Below are positions 37,298-49,310 of a stretch of DNA of 64,000 bases, piece after piece. Both the position numbers and the translations under genes were made by a program. Origin of the DNA: Manduca sexta (lineage: Eukaryota > Arthropoda > Insecta > Lepidoptera > Sphingidae); the NCBI RefSeq assembly GCF_014839805.1, contig NC_051130.1:248001-312000 (forward strand), read 5' to 3'. A model generated the notes under the pieces. It was not told the origin of the DNA, searched no databases, and worked only from the letters and a program-made list of their open reading frames with translations. The first letter of the stretch is position 1, and every line of letters begins with the position of its first letter.

Positions 37298-40200
37298 CTA
37301 AATTTTATTACTATCGTGTCCATCGTTTAAATTGGTTTCCTTTAGCTTCTCTGTGACTTCTTTCGTTTGTTCGGCTTGGTTTATCTGGTCTAGACAGATG
37401 TCGAGGATTCTCTCGAGGCCTCGTGCGGTCTGCTCCGAGGGGTACACGTTGATGTCAGGGACGTGCACGAACAGAGTTCTTTTGTTGTCCACGCTTAAAG
37501 AGGTATAATAGATGTACTCGCACAGATATCTGGAATAGGTAAAATATTAAATAAATCAGTAGGAGTCATCGTGTAGTTGTTTCATATAATAAGTCATCTG
37601 CCATGGAATCGTACTGATCTTTGAAGAGTTGAAAGTGGGAATTTCAGGACTACGTTAAACAGGATGTTATGAAAGGAAGTAATAGCCAGGAAAGCAGTTC
37701 AAACTTCGATTACTTAAGGTTATAGCTTAAGGTCCATTTTCATACATTTTGTTTCACCTTTAATCTGGGTAACTAAACAAGTATTGACAAGTAAAGAATT
37801 TAAATTCACGTCTAGTGAGTGATTAGTTCTCGCAGTTGAAAGAAAAACGTAAAAATAATTAATATGCATGGATATTTCGGCCTTTAAAATTTCGTCGTAT
37901 TAAATTTTGCGAGAACTAATCACTAACTACTAGACGTGAATTTAAATTCTTTACTTGTCAATACTTGTTTAGTTACCCAGATTAAAGGTGAAACAAAATG
38001 TATGAAAAATAAGTGCTATAACCTTAAGTTTATAGGGTAATTTTGACATTGCGTTAATAAATGAAAACACATAATATAGCGGCTTTACTTTTAATAGTTT
38101 TTTATTAATTTGTTAAGCGTAAATATGGTGTGTGCGTGAGTATATTTTTGACTGAAAGTGTGGTATTGCTCTTGCAATGCATTATTTTACCTAGTGGTAA
38201 TGGCATTAGAATGTGTAAAATAAATTAGTGAAATATTAGTATTTTGTCCGAAACTTACACTTCTTTATTTTACATCTACGGGTCGAGTCATTATGTGTAA
38301 AACGTTACTTAAAAAAAGATAAACTTATTTAGTTTTATTGATAAAAAAAAATAAAATATACTTAATTATAAGACAGTTTTCTCACTATTTTCGTTTGACT
38401 CGCGCGTACCTATAAGTGAATATTTTCCTTTTTTACAGATTTTTCTACAGTGTAAAAAACAATTCTATTTAATAGATATTAACATAAACTACATGGTTAA
38501 CTGACTTTTACATTATTGTGATTCTGTAAGGTAAAACTAGAGACAAGCCTCCGATATGTTAGGGCAGCCGCACAACTGCATTTGTAATCAGCCGCTATTG
38601 TACGTAAGAAGCGGAATTCTCCCTCGTCCTTCAATGTACGGATTCTTGAACCAACTCGGACTTTTTATTACTTGTTAATTGATTCTTATACTTATTTTAA
38701 TTTATCTGTTTATGTCGCAATTTGGAGTCAGGAAGTTAGCAGTGTGCACCCGTGCCTTTGAAAGCACATAAGCCCGTTGGTCCTGCGCCTCGTCTTTCAC
38801 CGGTCATGTCGGATTACCGTCAGACTGGACTATGGGAGTGAACAAAGAGCGCGTATTGCGCACACACTTGTGCCCATGTCTCCTGCTTGTCAGACTGACC
38901 TCCGTTTCCAGATCCAAACACAAATTGATTCCCCGATGATTATTAATTACCTCCATCATGATGTCTAGTGTAGGTACACACTGGCTACACAGAATAAAAA
39001 TAAATAAAAATACTGAATACCTACTGTATTATTTTTCCTTTTATAGGCAATAGACATTGATGTTTCGATAGTGAACTTAGAGGATTTCATTATCTCGAAT
39101 TCCGATTACAAAATCCTAGTATCAAATAACCTTAGTTACGTAGGTATAAATACTTATATCTGTGACACAAAACATTGGATTATTATTTTGTTTTGGTTTC
39201 TAAATGGCTTTTAACAATAATCTTTGGATGTATTACAGTTTTAATCTTCCTCGAATGTATTACACTAAGAAAATGCGTATTCAATTAAGTATATGTATAT
39301 ACCATGTTACCACATTTATCTGTTATATAAAATTATATTCATAGTATAGATCTTGTATCAATGATGTTATCAGCCACTGACTGACATTTCATAACATTTC
39401 GAAATCAATTTGTGCGCTGTGCAATATATTTGCACATATTGTGTTCGTACAAGTTTCAATAACAACATACTGCGGTCAGCATTCATTGCTGAGCAGTAAG
39501 TATAAATACCTGCCATAACATTGGTGTGATTAACGCAAATAATATACCTGTACAGGGTGTAGCTAAAAGTAATCAATATAAAAAATATATAATATTAAAG
39601 TACAATAATGAATGCGCGATAATAAGAGTTTAGCTAGGGAATAGTACGCGTTGATCTCCGAAAGAGCTAAACCAATTTCAATGGTATATAAACAAGATTC
39701 GCAGCGATAAATCTGACTATAGATTGGTAATCTAGTATTTTTTACTGTTTTTTATTTCTGAAAACGTGCTTACAGGTGAAATGGCCCCTATATTGGGTAT
39801 GCATTCAATAAAAACATCATAAACGTCACATGTAATAAATATTTAGAAGTTTATACATAATGACAATGTGACTCACCCATGTACAATGATACAAAACCTA
39901 AGGTAAATTTACATATTGTCAAATTTTCCTCATTCACTTCCATCCTCTAAATCCCACTGTTTTCCTTTTTGGAAATCCAGAATGCATGATTTAATGTTAT
40001 GAATAATTTGTTTTATTACAAAAATGCTCACTTCAAAATCCAGGCGTACTCAACTGCAGCAATGTTTCTCTATAAAATAACCCATGGATATGTCAATTGC
40101 ATCGAAATTTATAACAAAATTTGTTAACACCTAGAACACCTAAGTATCTAGAACTGTCCAGTGTACATCGGCGCGAGATAAGAGCGCGTACGCTTTTGGC

Positions 40201-42024
40201 GAGTGGCTCCTGCAGGACAGATGTTAGTGTGTGCTCTCCCTTACGTCGAATCATAAATCCTACAAGAATATCTTCCCAGATGGCGATATATTTTCTCTAT
40301 CAGCTTTAAAGTTTTAAAGGCAGACTTTTAGAATACTTGCATCAAACGATTTACTGTTGCAGCAAACTGTTTCTAAACTCTCAATACATTTCTGTTTATA
40401 ATAGTATTAATAACATAATGTTAACATAATATTGATACATCTCCTCAATGATGTAATGTTCGTTACGTTTATCTGTTTCATATGCCCGCTTATAATGTGT
40501 CAACATACCTAAATTATTATTTTATAATTTAGAATTGTTTGTTTTCCTAAAATAAATAAAAATAAAATGTAACAGAGGTAATTTACCCAACAGCATTAAT
40601 ATTATTACAGTCACTTATCCTGATATGGCCAATGCTATATTCTTTGGTGCAATAGTACTCATAAAATGTCTTTGAGAATGAATATCTAAACTAACTAGAT
40701 GGTACTACTCATTGTCGTTATTAAATTAAACATTAGCAATAAACACCCTTTGCTATTCATCTTTAAATTTCATACCCTGGGAGTAATCTATACTATTATA
40801 TGAAGTTGAAGAGTTTGTTTGAACACACTAATCTCAGGAACTGTCGGTTTGAATTGAAAAATTCTTTTAGTGTCAGATAGCCCATTTATCAAGGAAGGCT
40901 ATAGGCTATATAACATCAATAAAAATGTTGCAAGTTGGGGAAAAAGATTTTTTTTTAAGACCTTCCATTGTGTGTGCTGCCTAACCAATTAAAGTTACTC
41001 AACAATCACTGATACAACCATAAAAAAATGGAATTAAATAAATACCTCCCAGCATCTTTAGAGCACACAGCACTTGTTTTCTCCTCAGGTGAAATGCTAT
41101 CATTGAACTCTTTGCACAATCCCTCCACATTGAGCTTTGTGTGGATTCTGATGGCACCCTCTGCCGGGCAGACGTGGTCAGCAGGACATTTGTCAAAGTA
41201 GTCCATACGCTGGTAGCCTTTCTTGTGGGCTTGCATTTCTATTGTGAAGCAGTTGGCGACACCAGATACTCCAACATGCATCATGAACTGGGGATAATGT
41301 GAATTTTATAATTTACTAGGTGTTCCTTACAGCTTTACTCAATTGAAAGGCCTTTCCTACTACAAATGTACCTAAAACACTATAAAATACCAGTGCATTT
41401 TTTTTTAATTCTATCATTTTCCATAACACCAAATTATCAAGATAAAAAGTAAGTCTATATGTTAATCCAGGGCATGGTCTATGCATGTTCCACATGTCAT
41501 ATAAATCTGTTCAGTTGTAACAAACATCCAAACAGTATCACAAACTTTCACATATACTATAATATTAGTAACAGAGATTGTTTCCTCATACTCAGACCCC
41601 TCAGTCTGTCTGACTGAATAGAACTAATAACTGAAGTAAGTATATTTTTTTAGCTTTAATTCCGAATATTGATCTAGAGTAATTAATATCGCGTAAGAAC
41701 AATTTTGGTAAGTTCAGACTACTGCCGTTCATGCACATTTTGAAACGAAAACCTAGTTAGAAATATAAATAAAAAATACTTTAAAAATATATCGCTTACT
41801 TTAGGACTGTGTGTTTCCCACAAGGCAGGCACAAACTCGTCAACATTTTCATAAGTAACAGGGATTTCGATGAGTACAAGCTCGCAGTTGTGTTTCCTTT
41901 CGATTTCCTCTTTGTTAATGAGCTTGACCGCTTCCCAGCTCGCGTTCACTGGGTGGTTAGCGAACGGGCCGAACCCTGTCACCATGATAATGGGTTTGAA
42001 TAAGTTGTCCATGTCGTTACACAT
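37298..42024 (-). CDS. PGPEP1: Pyroglutamyl-peptidase I (cysteine peptidase C15)
   Basis: Cytosolic enzyme that removes N-terminal pyroglutamate from peptides. Exons on the minus strand: 41800-42024 (ATG), 41046-41287 and 37298-37529 (TAG), in phase, 232 residues. The family start VTGFGPFANHPVNASW is at residues 15-30, followed by PALWETHSPK. The three catalytic positions are all present: Glu92 in VGVSGVANCFTIE, Cys159 in DAGRYLC and His178 in LFVHVP. The length is close to the mammalian enzyme (about 209) plus a slightly longer polar C-terminal tail. The second intron is 3.5 kb and contains a TTAA-bounded MITE, a truncated SINE and a retroposon tail. The start codon faces the DNAJC2 start across 473 bp. 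Frame intact; product assignment firm. Confidence 0.95.
37714..38028. mobile_element. TTAA-bounded MITE with ~125-bp inverted repeats, 315 bp
   Basis: The ends read CTTAAGGTTATAGC and GCTATAACCTTAAG. The arms are almost perfectly complementary for about 125 bp (TTTGTTTCACCTTTAATCTG against its mirror at 37976-37995) around a short AT-rich centre. TTAA at both borders fits piggyBac-type insertion, but the outer TTAA could also be part of the repeat. It lies in PGPEP1 intron 2. Confidence 0.8.
38712..38935 (+). repeat. SINE (family C), 5'-truncated
   Basis: TTGGAGTCAGGAAGTTAGCA, then GAAAGCACATAAGCCCGTTG, ATGTCGGATTACCGTCAGAC and CACACTTGTGCCCATGTCTC match the body of the fuller copy at 48915-49300 in order. 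The tRNA-like head is missing. Intronic in PGPEP1. Confidence 0.75.
40786..40925 (-). repeat. Retroposon tail in PGPEP1 intron 2
   Basis: Contains AATCTATACTATTATATGAA, TTTGTTTGAACACACTAATC and TCAGATAGCCCATTTATCAA, consecutive words of a common lepidopteran non-LTR tail read on the minus strand. Confidence 0.65.
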
Positions 42025-42497
42025 TTTAACGACCGGCCCTTCGGAGGAATTGAAAACAAATCATCAGTGTGAGATAGTGTTTACTTTCCTGAATTTTGAC
42101 AGTGACAGTGGTCAGCTGATATTATTTCTGTATGTTGGTATAATTGAAAAAACAAAATTGTTTTGGATACACGTCCAAACAAATGCAGCAATGGAATAAA
42201 AAAATTATATACTCTACGATTTCAATGACATTAGAAATGTCAGCCAATTGTCATTCCATGCGTCATTCACTCGTTCAACGTCGTGCTATTGTTCCATGGC
42301 GCCTTTTATTTTTTATAATTAAAATGTGTGCATTATAGCATTAACTCTTAGAGATTCTAAATATAATTTCTTTTAATCAGTTTTACAAAACGGTAGTGAT
42401 TTCATACCATAATAGCCGGTATCTGAGAACCAGCTGTTTTCTTCTGTATATAGGTTATGTTAGTGAATCCATATTTTTCGATTAAAATTAATTTATA
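42025..42497. promoter_or_regulatory. Shared divergent promoter region, PGPEP1 / DNAJC2
   Basis: 473 bp lie between the two facing start codons. No TATA box is placed convincingly for either gene, as usual for housekeeping genes. Bidirectional use is an inference from spacing. Confidence 0.5.
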
Positions 42498-45354
42498 ATG
42501 AGCGAGTCGGGTTTGAGTAATAATAGAAAAGTGGTAGCGATACCATGGCCAATAGTGAAGAAGAAAGTGGAGTGTGCGGGCGCGCCGTTCCTCAGATATT
42601 ATAGCATAAAATGTCACGGCGATGATGCGTTGCTCAGCACGTCTAAAGCAAACGAAAAGGCCGAGGAGGTGATCTTCGACGATGACGTGGAGTACCTGCG
42701 GAGCTTGGACCCCAAGGATTGGAAGATGCAGGATCACTACGCGGTGCTGGGCATGAAGAACCTCCGTTACAAAGCCACTGACGACGACATCAAGCGCGCG
42801 TACCGACAGAAAGTGTTGAAACACCACCCGGACAAGCGCAAGGCACAGGGCGAGGAGGTGAGGAGCGACGACGACTACTTCACGTGCATCACTAAGGCCT
42901 ACGAGACCCTCGGCACGCCGTCCAAACGCAGATCTTATGACTCCGTAGACCACACCATAGACGACAGCATACCCACACCGGCGGAGATTAAAAAGGACGG
43001 ATTTTACAAAGCATTTGCCAATTGCTTCGAATCAAATGCTCGGTGGTCGGAAAAGAGAAATGTCCCATTCCTAGGTGATGAAAACAGCTCCAGGGAACAT
43101 GTGGAGAGGTTCTATGCGTTCTGGTACGAGTTTGAGTCGTGGCGTGAGTTCTCTTACCTTGACGAGGAGGAGAAGGAGAAGGGAGCAGACCGGGAGGAAC
43201 GGAGATGGATAGAGAAGCAAAATAAAGCCGCCCGCGCCAAGCTAAAGAAAGAGGAGATGGCTAGGATACGCAGCCTGGTGGATCTCGCGTACGCTCACGA
43301 TCCCAGACTGCAACGTTTCAAGCAGGAGGACAAGGACAAAAAGTTAGCAGCAAAAAGAGCAAGACAGGTATATTACATTTTTATTGTTCTCTTTTATTGA
43401 AAAAGGTTTGTAACAAATAACTAAAAAAATATAATTGTGGATCCCTATAGATACCATCTAATTCAGATTGTATCAACTAATGTAGAATTTTTTTTTATTT
43501 AATACTAAGCTGAGAAGATTTGTGTTTATGCCCACTAAGTTAAACTAATATTGATTTGGAAACTTCACATATTATATTTAATTATACTTGAAATTAAGGT
43601 CTGTAAGTGTAATAAAATATCATGTTATTAGAAATGTGATGATAGAGACTTATTAAAATTGTAATTTAATATGTAAATCCGATCCTTTTCCACCAGACAA
43701 TTTGTTGTATAAAAATTCCACTATATATTTTCTGGAAATAAGTGAGAGTGCTATTCCAGGCTGTAATCTACATGACATATTTCATCCAGATCCATTCAGC
43801 CATTCTGATGTGAATGAGTAACAACATTCCAGTAGGCAACAGCTTGGCGGTGCCCCCGGTGTTGCTTTGATCCATGGGCGGCAGATGTTGCTTACCATCA
43901 GACCGCTTGCTTGTTTGCCTACTGAGGCATTAAAAAAAAATTGTAACAAATATTCAAACTATAGTATTTATTTTATCAGTATAGATAGCCTAAAAATATA
44001 ACTATACCAGACCTATATTTTGTACTGCCCACCGCTGGGCATGGGGCTCCTCTAGCACTGAGAGGATTGAGGCCTTAGTACACCAACTGGCCTAATGTGA
44101 ATTGGCAGTTATATACCTTTGAAATTCTTAGAGATAACTTCTCAGGTATGCACGTTTCCTCATGATGTTTTCCTTTACCATTAAAGCAAGTGATAATTCA
44201 CAAAAAATATAACTTTAGAAACATGGCTTGCCTTTGGGTTTTGAAAGATCAGACATTCATTTTGGGAGTCCGTTCCACTCCCAACTAGGCTATCACTGCT
44301 AAGCCTAAAAATATTAACGTCAAAATCAGTTAGTAGTTTCTATAGTAATTTATTTTGTGTCTGATTTTCAGGATGCAGTCCAAGCCAAGAAAGCTGAAGA
44401 AGAGCGTCTCATTAAAGAAGCGCAGCTCGCTAAACAGAAAGCGGAGGAGGCGGAGAAGGCGCGTCTAGAGGCAGCCAGAGCAGAGCGAGAACAACAGAAG
44501 AAGAACCTCAGGGAAGGGAGAGCCGGAAAGCACTCAGAGACCTATGCAAATCCAATAACTATTATGCAGAAAGTGAAGATGAAACTGTTGCTAATATGGC
44601 CGCCGTTGAAAAAATATGTGAACTATTAAAAGTTAATGAACTCCAAGATTTTATGAAAGATTTAGAATCAAATGGGAAAGAAGCATTCCTCAGAATAGTT
44701 AAAGAAACAGAAGACAAACTTGAAGCTGAAAGAAAAGCTATGTTTGAGACCAAGAAAGCTGAGGAACAAAAAGCAAAGAAGGATTCAGCTGTGAAAGCCC
44801 CTATTGAGTGGACAGTGGAGTTAACACAATTGCTCATCAAAGCCGTAAATCTATTCCCTGCTGGTACAAATCAAAGGTGGGAAGTGGTAGCGAATTTCCT
44901 GAACCAGCATGGTGTTTTCACAGATGAAAAACGATTCACAGCAAAAGATGTGTTGAATAAAGCAAAAGATTTGCAAAGTTCAGACTTCTCCAAGAGCAAT
45001 CTGAAGAAGGCAGCAAATGAGGAAGCTTTCGATATGTTTGAGAAAGAAAGAAAAAGGTCACTAATCACGTCGATGACAGCGGTATATCAAAAAGCGATCC
45101 CGTCAAATTGGTTAACGGTGTTTCAAACTCAAAAGCTGCTGACGACAACAAGCCTGAGGATAGAGCGTGGACCAAAACTGAGCAAGAGTTACTCGAGCAG
45201 GCGATCAAGACGTTCCCAGTAAACACTCCCGAGAGATGGGAGAAGATTGCTGACTGCCTCCCAAAACCCGCACCAAAAAGACTGCATGAAGAGATACAAG
45301 GAGCTCGTGGAACTGGTGAAGGCGAAGAAACAGGCGGCGAACCTCGCCAAATAG
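42498..45354 (+). CDS. DNAJC2: DnaJ homologue C2 / zuotin (ribosome-associated J-protein), frame breaks in exon 2
   Basis: J-protein of the ribosome-associated complex that stimulates Hsp70 on nascent chains; the SANT domains relate to its chromatin role. Exon 1 is 42498-43367 (290 codons) and exon 2 is 44372-45354, joined in phase. The J domain is at about residues 79-150 with HPD at 110-112, followed by the zuotin-homology region ([20 protein letters not shown]), a charged Glu/Lys helix and two SANT domains ([20 protein letters not shown] from about 44812; [20 protein letters not shown] from about 45168). The conserved C-terminus [19 protein letters not shown] ends at TAG 45352-45354. To follow the conserved protein the reading frame must change near 44521-44532, in or beside the A-run at 45046-45056, and in the A/C-runs at 45261-45281. 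The latter two lie in short homopolymers and suggest consensus errors. Polyadenylation signal AATAAA at 45441. Confidence 0.92.
43845..43945 (+). repeat. LINE 3' tail in DNAJC2 intron 1
   Basis: GGCGGCAGATGTTGCTTACC ATCAGAC...GCTTGTTTGCCTACTGAGG followed by a run of A matches the frequent lepidopteran LINE 3' end. A further retroposon tail (CATCCAGATCCATTCAGCCA) precedes it at about 43785. Confidence 0.65.
44025..44312 (-). repeat. tRNA-derived SINE (family B) in DNAJC2 intron 1
   Basis: The same element as 8150-8452, same orientation. The conserved word GTTTCCTCATGATGTTTTCC is at 44153-44172 and the A-box complement AACTAGGCTATC at 44283-44294. It ends about 60 bp before the acceptor of exon 2. 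Confidence 0.75.
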
Positions 45355-48300
45355 CACCGACAAACAATTAGATATGTAACAAATTGTTAACTAAATTACA
45401 CGATTATACATAATTGACACGGTATTATGCCTTTATGTAAAATAAAAAATGAATTTGAATTGTTGAGTTTTTAGCTGTTTAGAAAACACAGCTTATCATA
45501 CACAAATACACATATTTTAACCTATTTTATACATGACAATGTGAACTAATGAAGTTTTAGAGCTAAAGCAACCATTTTTATGAATTCGCGGTGTCCACAC
45601 AAGAACGGTCTAACGAGGCTTGTTTGAAAAATTTGTTATGGGGTATCTATATAGATACCTATTTAACGCAATTTGGAGGTAATAACATTAATAATGGTTA
45701 TACGGCGAAACTTTAAATCTTGCAAACTAAAATATTTACTCATGAATTTTCTTCGCGTTACATTGGACTAATTTCCTCATAGGCCGTTCTTGTATTTGGC
45801 CTTCTATTATAAAATGGGTGCAGCAAAGCATTTGTAATATTTTGACGTCTGTAAAATGCGTTAGTAAAATATTTTTTTCATAAATGCAACTTTCGCTAAA
45901 AATCGCTTGAGGACGACACAAAAGTGTTTCGTGGTTCCTGGTAAACCTGATTTGCGCTAAGTACGCAGAACCTACTACAACACTAGTCATGGTCGGTGCC
46001 TCCAATATAAAAAACAAGGTCTACAATGATAATCAACTCAAAATAACAAGGCCAAAAAGGTCCCCGATTTGTCCATCATTGAATTTTTTTCACAATAGTC
46101 ATTGAAGTCACCCCATGACGAATGTCATCCCGTCGATTCTCTACCAGTCAGAAATCCATCTATACGATTAGATTACAAATGCTTTGATGCCATAAACCCG
46201 TATTGCCTTACTAATAAACATTTTAGACGTCTGTGATAGTTCTATTTTTGCTCGTAGACATACGGCCGATTCCAATAAACTATCCCAACAGCTAATTAGG
46301 CGTTAATGTTAAGAAAAAATCAATAATTCATCTGTAAGCATGTCAAACTATCCTGATTGGTCAATTCGCTATACCGTTTATAGGAATCAGTCAATAAATA
46401 TAAGATTATTTGAGCAGAAAATTGTGAGAGATAAACCTATCGTGCCGCCCCTAGATTTACACATCTACAAACCTACAGAATAGAAGTCAATGGCCGCACA
46501 GTCGCTTTGTCTCTTTCTACGGAGTGATCATTATGTGGTATAGTTCAGTCCACTTTGTCTATGGTTTTTTATAGAGCGATTAGTAAAGTCCTGGTTTTGT
46601 TTGTCTCCTAGTGAATATCCTATCTCATTTATACGTATGTATGTCCATCCGTAAGAACCACGTAAACTGTACATCTTGTGTCATATTTTTATATTTATTT
46701 TTGGTTAAAGATGAACATAGTCAATTTAAAATGAATTGTGTTTTATTTTGTGGTTAACATCCCTTTAAAGGCTAGATATAAGACTTGATTACATATTGGA
46801 AACGGCGTAAGTACTGATTTATGAATTACCTAATTATATTTTATGGAGTGTCTTTTAGAAGTGGCTTCACAAAATCAATAGGTATATTATAGGCAATTAT
46901 TTAACTTCAATTATAATTAAAATGTGATAGCTGGTTCTTAGAATACAGTGTGAAATTACAATGGAGAACTACGCCAAGATATGGCAATAAACAGTACGTA
47001 GATAACAAAACGCTAAACAAGTGTATATCGTTTTTTTTCATACGATAGTTTATTAAGAAGTTCTCAATATACTTATCGGTGTGAATCTACTTACGTTTAC
47101 GAGGAATACCATTTAATGTAATACAATGATATGGTAGATTTGCATTTGATATGCTCTCGTTTCAAAATGCAGAAGATAGGCTGTTATTTATGAAATGAAC
47201 AAATCTGTCAATCGGCATATGTGGGTAGACTGGAAATTAGCACAGCTCTTCCTGGGCTGGAACGTGAAAAAATTCCTTATAAAACTTTCGCATATCTTAA
47301 AGTATCCTTTACTTCGAGCTAGTTTGTTTATCAAAATATACAAATATCTATAGAGATTTCGGCACCCGCCAGGGTTTTGCTTTGATATGAACTCAACGAC
47401 ATGGAACATTGTTATCCGGTTTACTTTATTAATAGGCCTAAAGAAAGTATTTTATTTTTTTGTAGTTAAGCAAATTTTTATGTAAATTGCATTACCGGTG
47501 TGGAGACAGCGTTCTACGCTTGATTTAAGTAGGTAAATATTACGATTTCTAAACTCCAAAAACTTAGTATAGTCTTATATATTTCTTTACTGGATTATGT
47601 ACCAGTAATAAAGCGATGAAAATATTTACGGATAAAATTTTGTGTCACGTGGTAATAAAACCTGCAACCTACCATCTCAGCCACATACCTACTTACACTA
47701 CGAGTAAAAGTAGCTAGGATGTTTCACTACGTTCGATTTTTACAATTACTTTATACGGAATTGTAAATAATAAGAAAGCTATTTTGTCAAAGCAGCCATA
47801 AAATTAGTTGAAAATGGACCAATAAATCTTACTTCAAATATTGCAAAGTGTAAAAATGTGTATCGTTGCTCTTTCTCGCGCCTCGTGATTCTCCATTTCA
47901 TTACCAAGATAATATTGCATCGCTTGTTCAGTTTTTGACATCTAGCCCTTCCATCGGGTTTCAAAAGCTTGTGTCTTCTTTATTTTTGTCTTCCGGATTT
48001 TGATCGTGCTCTCTATGTTCGGCTTTAAACTACGATTTTTGGACACTTAATAAAAAATATGACTAAACTAGCCTATTGTGTTGATTGCACGTTGATTATC
48101 TAGTCATTGAATTGCATCTGCATTACTTTGCTATACCGTTACCATGCTTTGTAACTTCACTGTCGAATGTCGTGATCTTTTGTTCGCACATTGTTCTTTG
48201 TTTATTTTATCGCCTCGCAGTTCATCAAAACGATTCCCACAATTGATTCGTAAATTACTTATTGATACGGACTACGCGAACTTTTACCTTATACATCCAC

Positions 48301-48914
48301 GCACACGGTTTGTACCACGAAACTTCCAGATTTGCATTTTCAATACTAGCAAACACAATACTTTTTAGATTTATTCGCTTAAAATTTTCATATTATGAGT
48401 AGTTAATCTTAAATTCGATGCACGCTCACAATGGAAGATACATCGTGAGTATATGCATGTATTCAGTAACAGATGTGGGAGGACGCGCCCTCCCCAAGGT
48501 CACCTCGTGAGCGGCGACAGGTGTTCTGTTATTCCGAGCATTGTGTTGCTCTGCAATATAACTGCATCTGTCAATGGGTTTTTGCGGCTCAAGATGTCAT
48601 CGAGTTCTCCTTATTTGATATGTAGATCAGGCCTTCAAGACAATATTTCCATTTACACTTAAGTTGCTAGTCACATTTTTATCACCATATATTTACGCTT
48701 GTGTTCTCGTAGACAGCAGTGGCGATGCGTGTAATTTTCCGAAAGGGACCCGACAGAACTCATGCACTGATATGCATGAATGCGGTGTGCAAATCGTTCT
48801 TATGATGAGTAGATTTTACATAGATTAGGAAAGTGAAACCAGCAGGAATCGGGCTATACATATGGAGCTTTCGCCACTGATGGCGAGTATAACTCATATG
48901 GTTTAACTAACTTG
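45355..48914. other. Gene-poor AT-rich DNA after DNAJC2
   Basis: After the DNAJC2 3' end I see no exon that joins to another and no known protein. Open stretches of 60-93 codons near 45736-46017, 47188-47409 and 47779-47964 have no recognisable motif. A short repeat word shared with 62180-62225 (AGCAGGAATCGGGCTATACA...CTTTCGCCACTGATGGCGAG) is at 48838-48890. Confidence 0.45.
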
Positions 48915-49310
48915 TTTTCGTAACGGCTGCCTCGATGGCGTTGTAGTAATACGTACGCGTTACGAGTACGACTACGGAGTTGAGGTCCTAGGTTCGAATC
49001 CCGGGTCGGCACTAAAATAGTTGTGCCTGGGTTTTGCTGTTTTAAAAATTACTCAGTTGCAGTTCGGAGTCAGGAAGTTGGAGGTGTAATACGCCCGTGT
49101 CACGGAAAGCACGTAAAGCCATTGGTCTCGCGCCTGATTATCTCATGTCAGATTACCGTTTCACGAGACTATGCAAGTGAAGGAACAGACCTGTATATTG
49201 CGCCCACACTTGTGCACTATAATATCTCCTGCATACCTGGCTGATCTCCGTTAGGATTGACCACCGCGCCGTGACCGAAATTCGGCTAGGAGGGTATTCA
49301 TTCGTAACCT
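48915..49310 (+). repeat. tRNA-derived SINE (family C), near full length
   Basis: The head has GGCTGCCTCGATGGCGTTGT (A-box) and TAGGTTCGAATCCCGGGTCG (B-box, about 48989-49008). The body runs through GTTCGGAGTCAGGAAGTTGG, GAAAGCACGTAAAGCCATTG and CACACTTGTGCACTATAATA to a 3' end near GAAATTCGGCTAGGAGG. It is the best copy of this family in the window and defines the truncated one at 38712. Confidence 0.8.

Noticed and set aside
42402..42953. 183-codon frame on -
   Set aside because: Antisense shadow of DNAJC2 exon 1.
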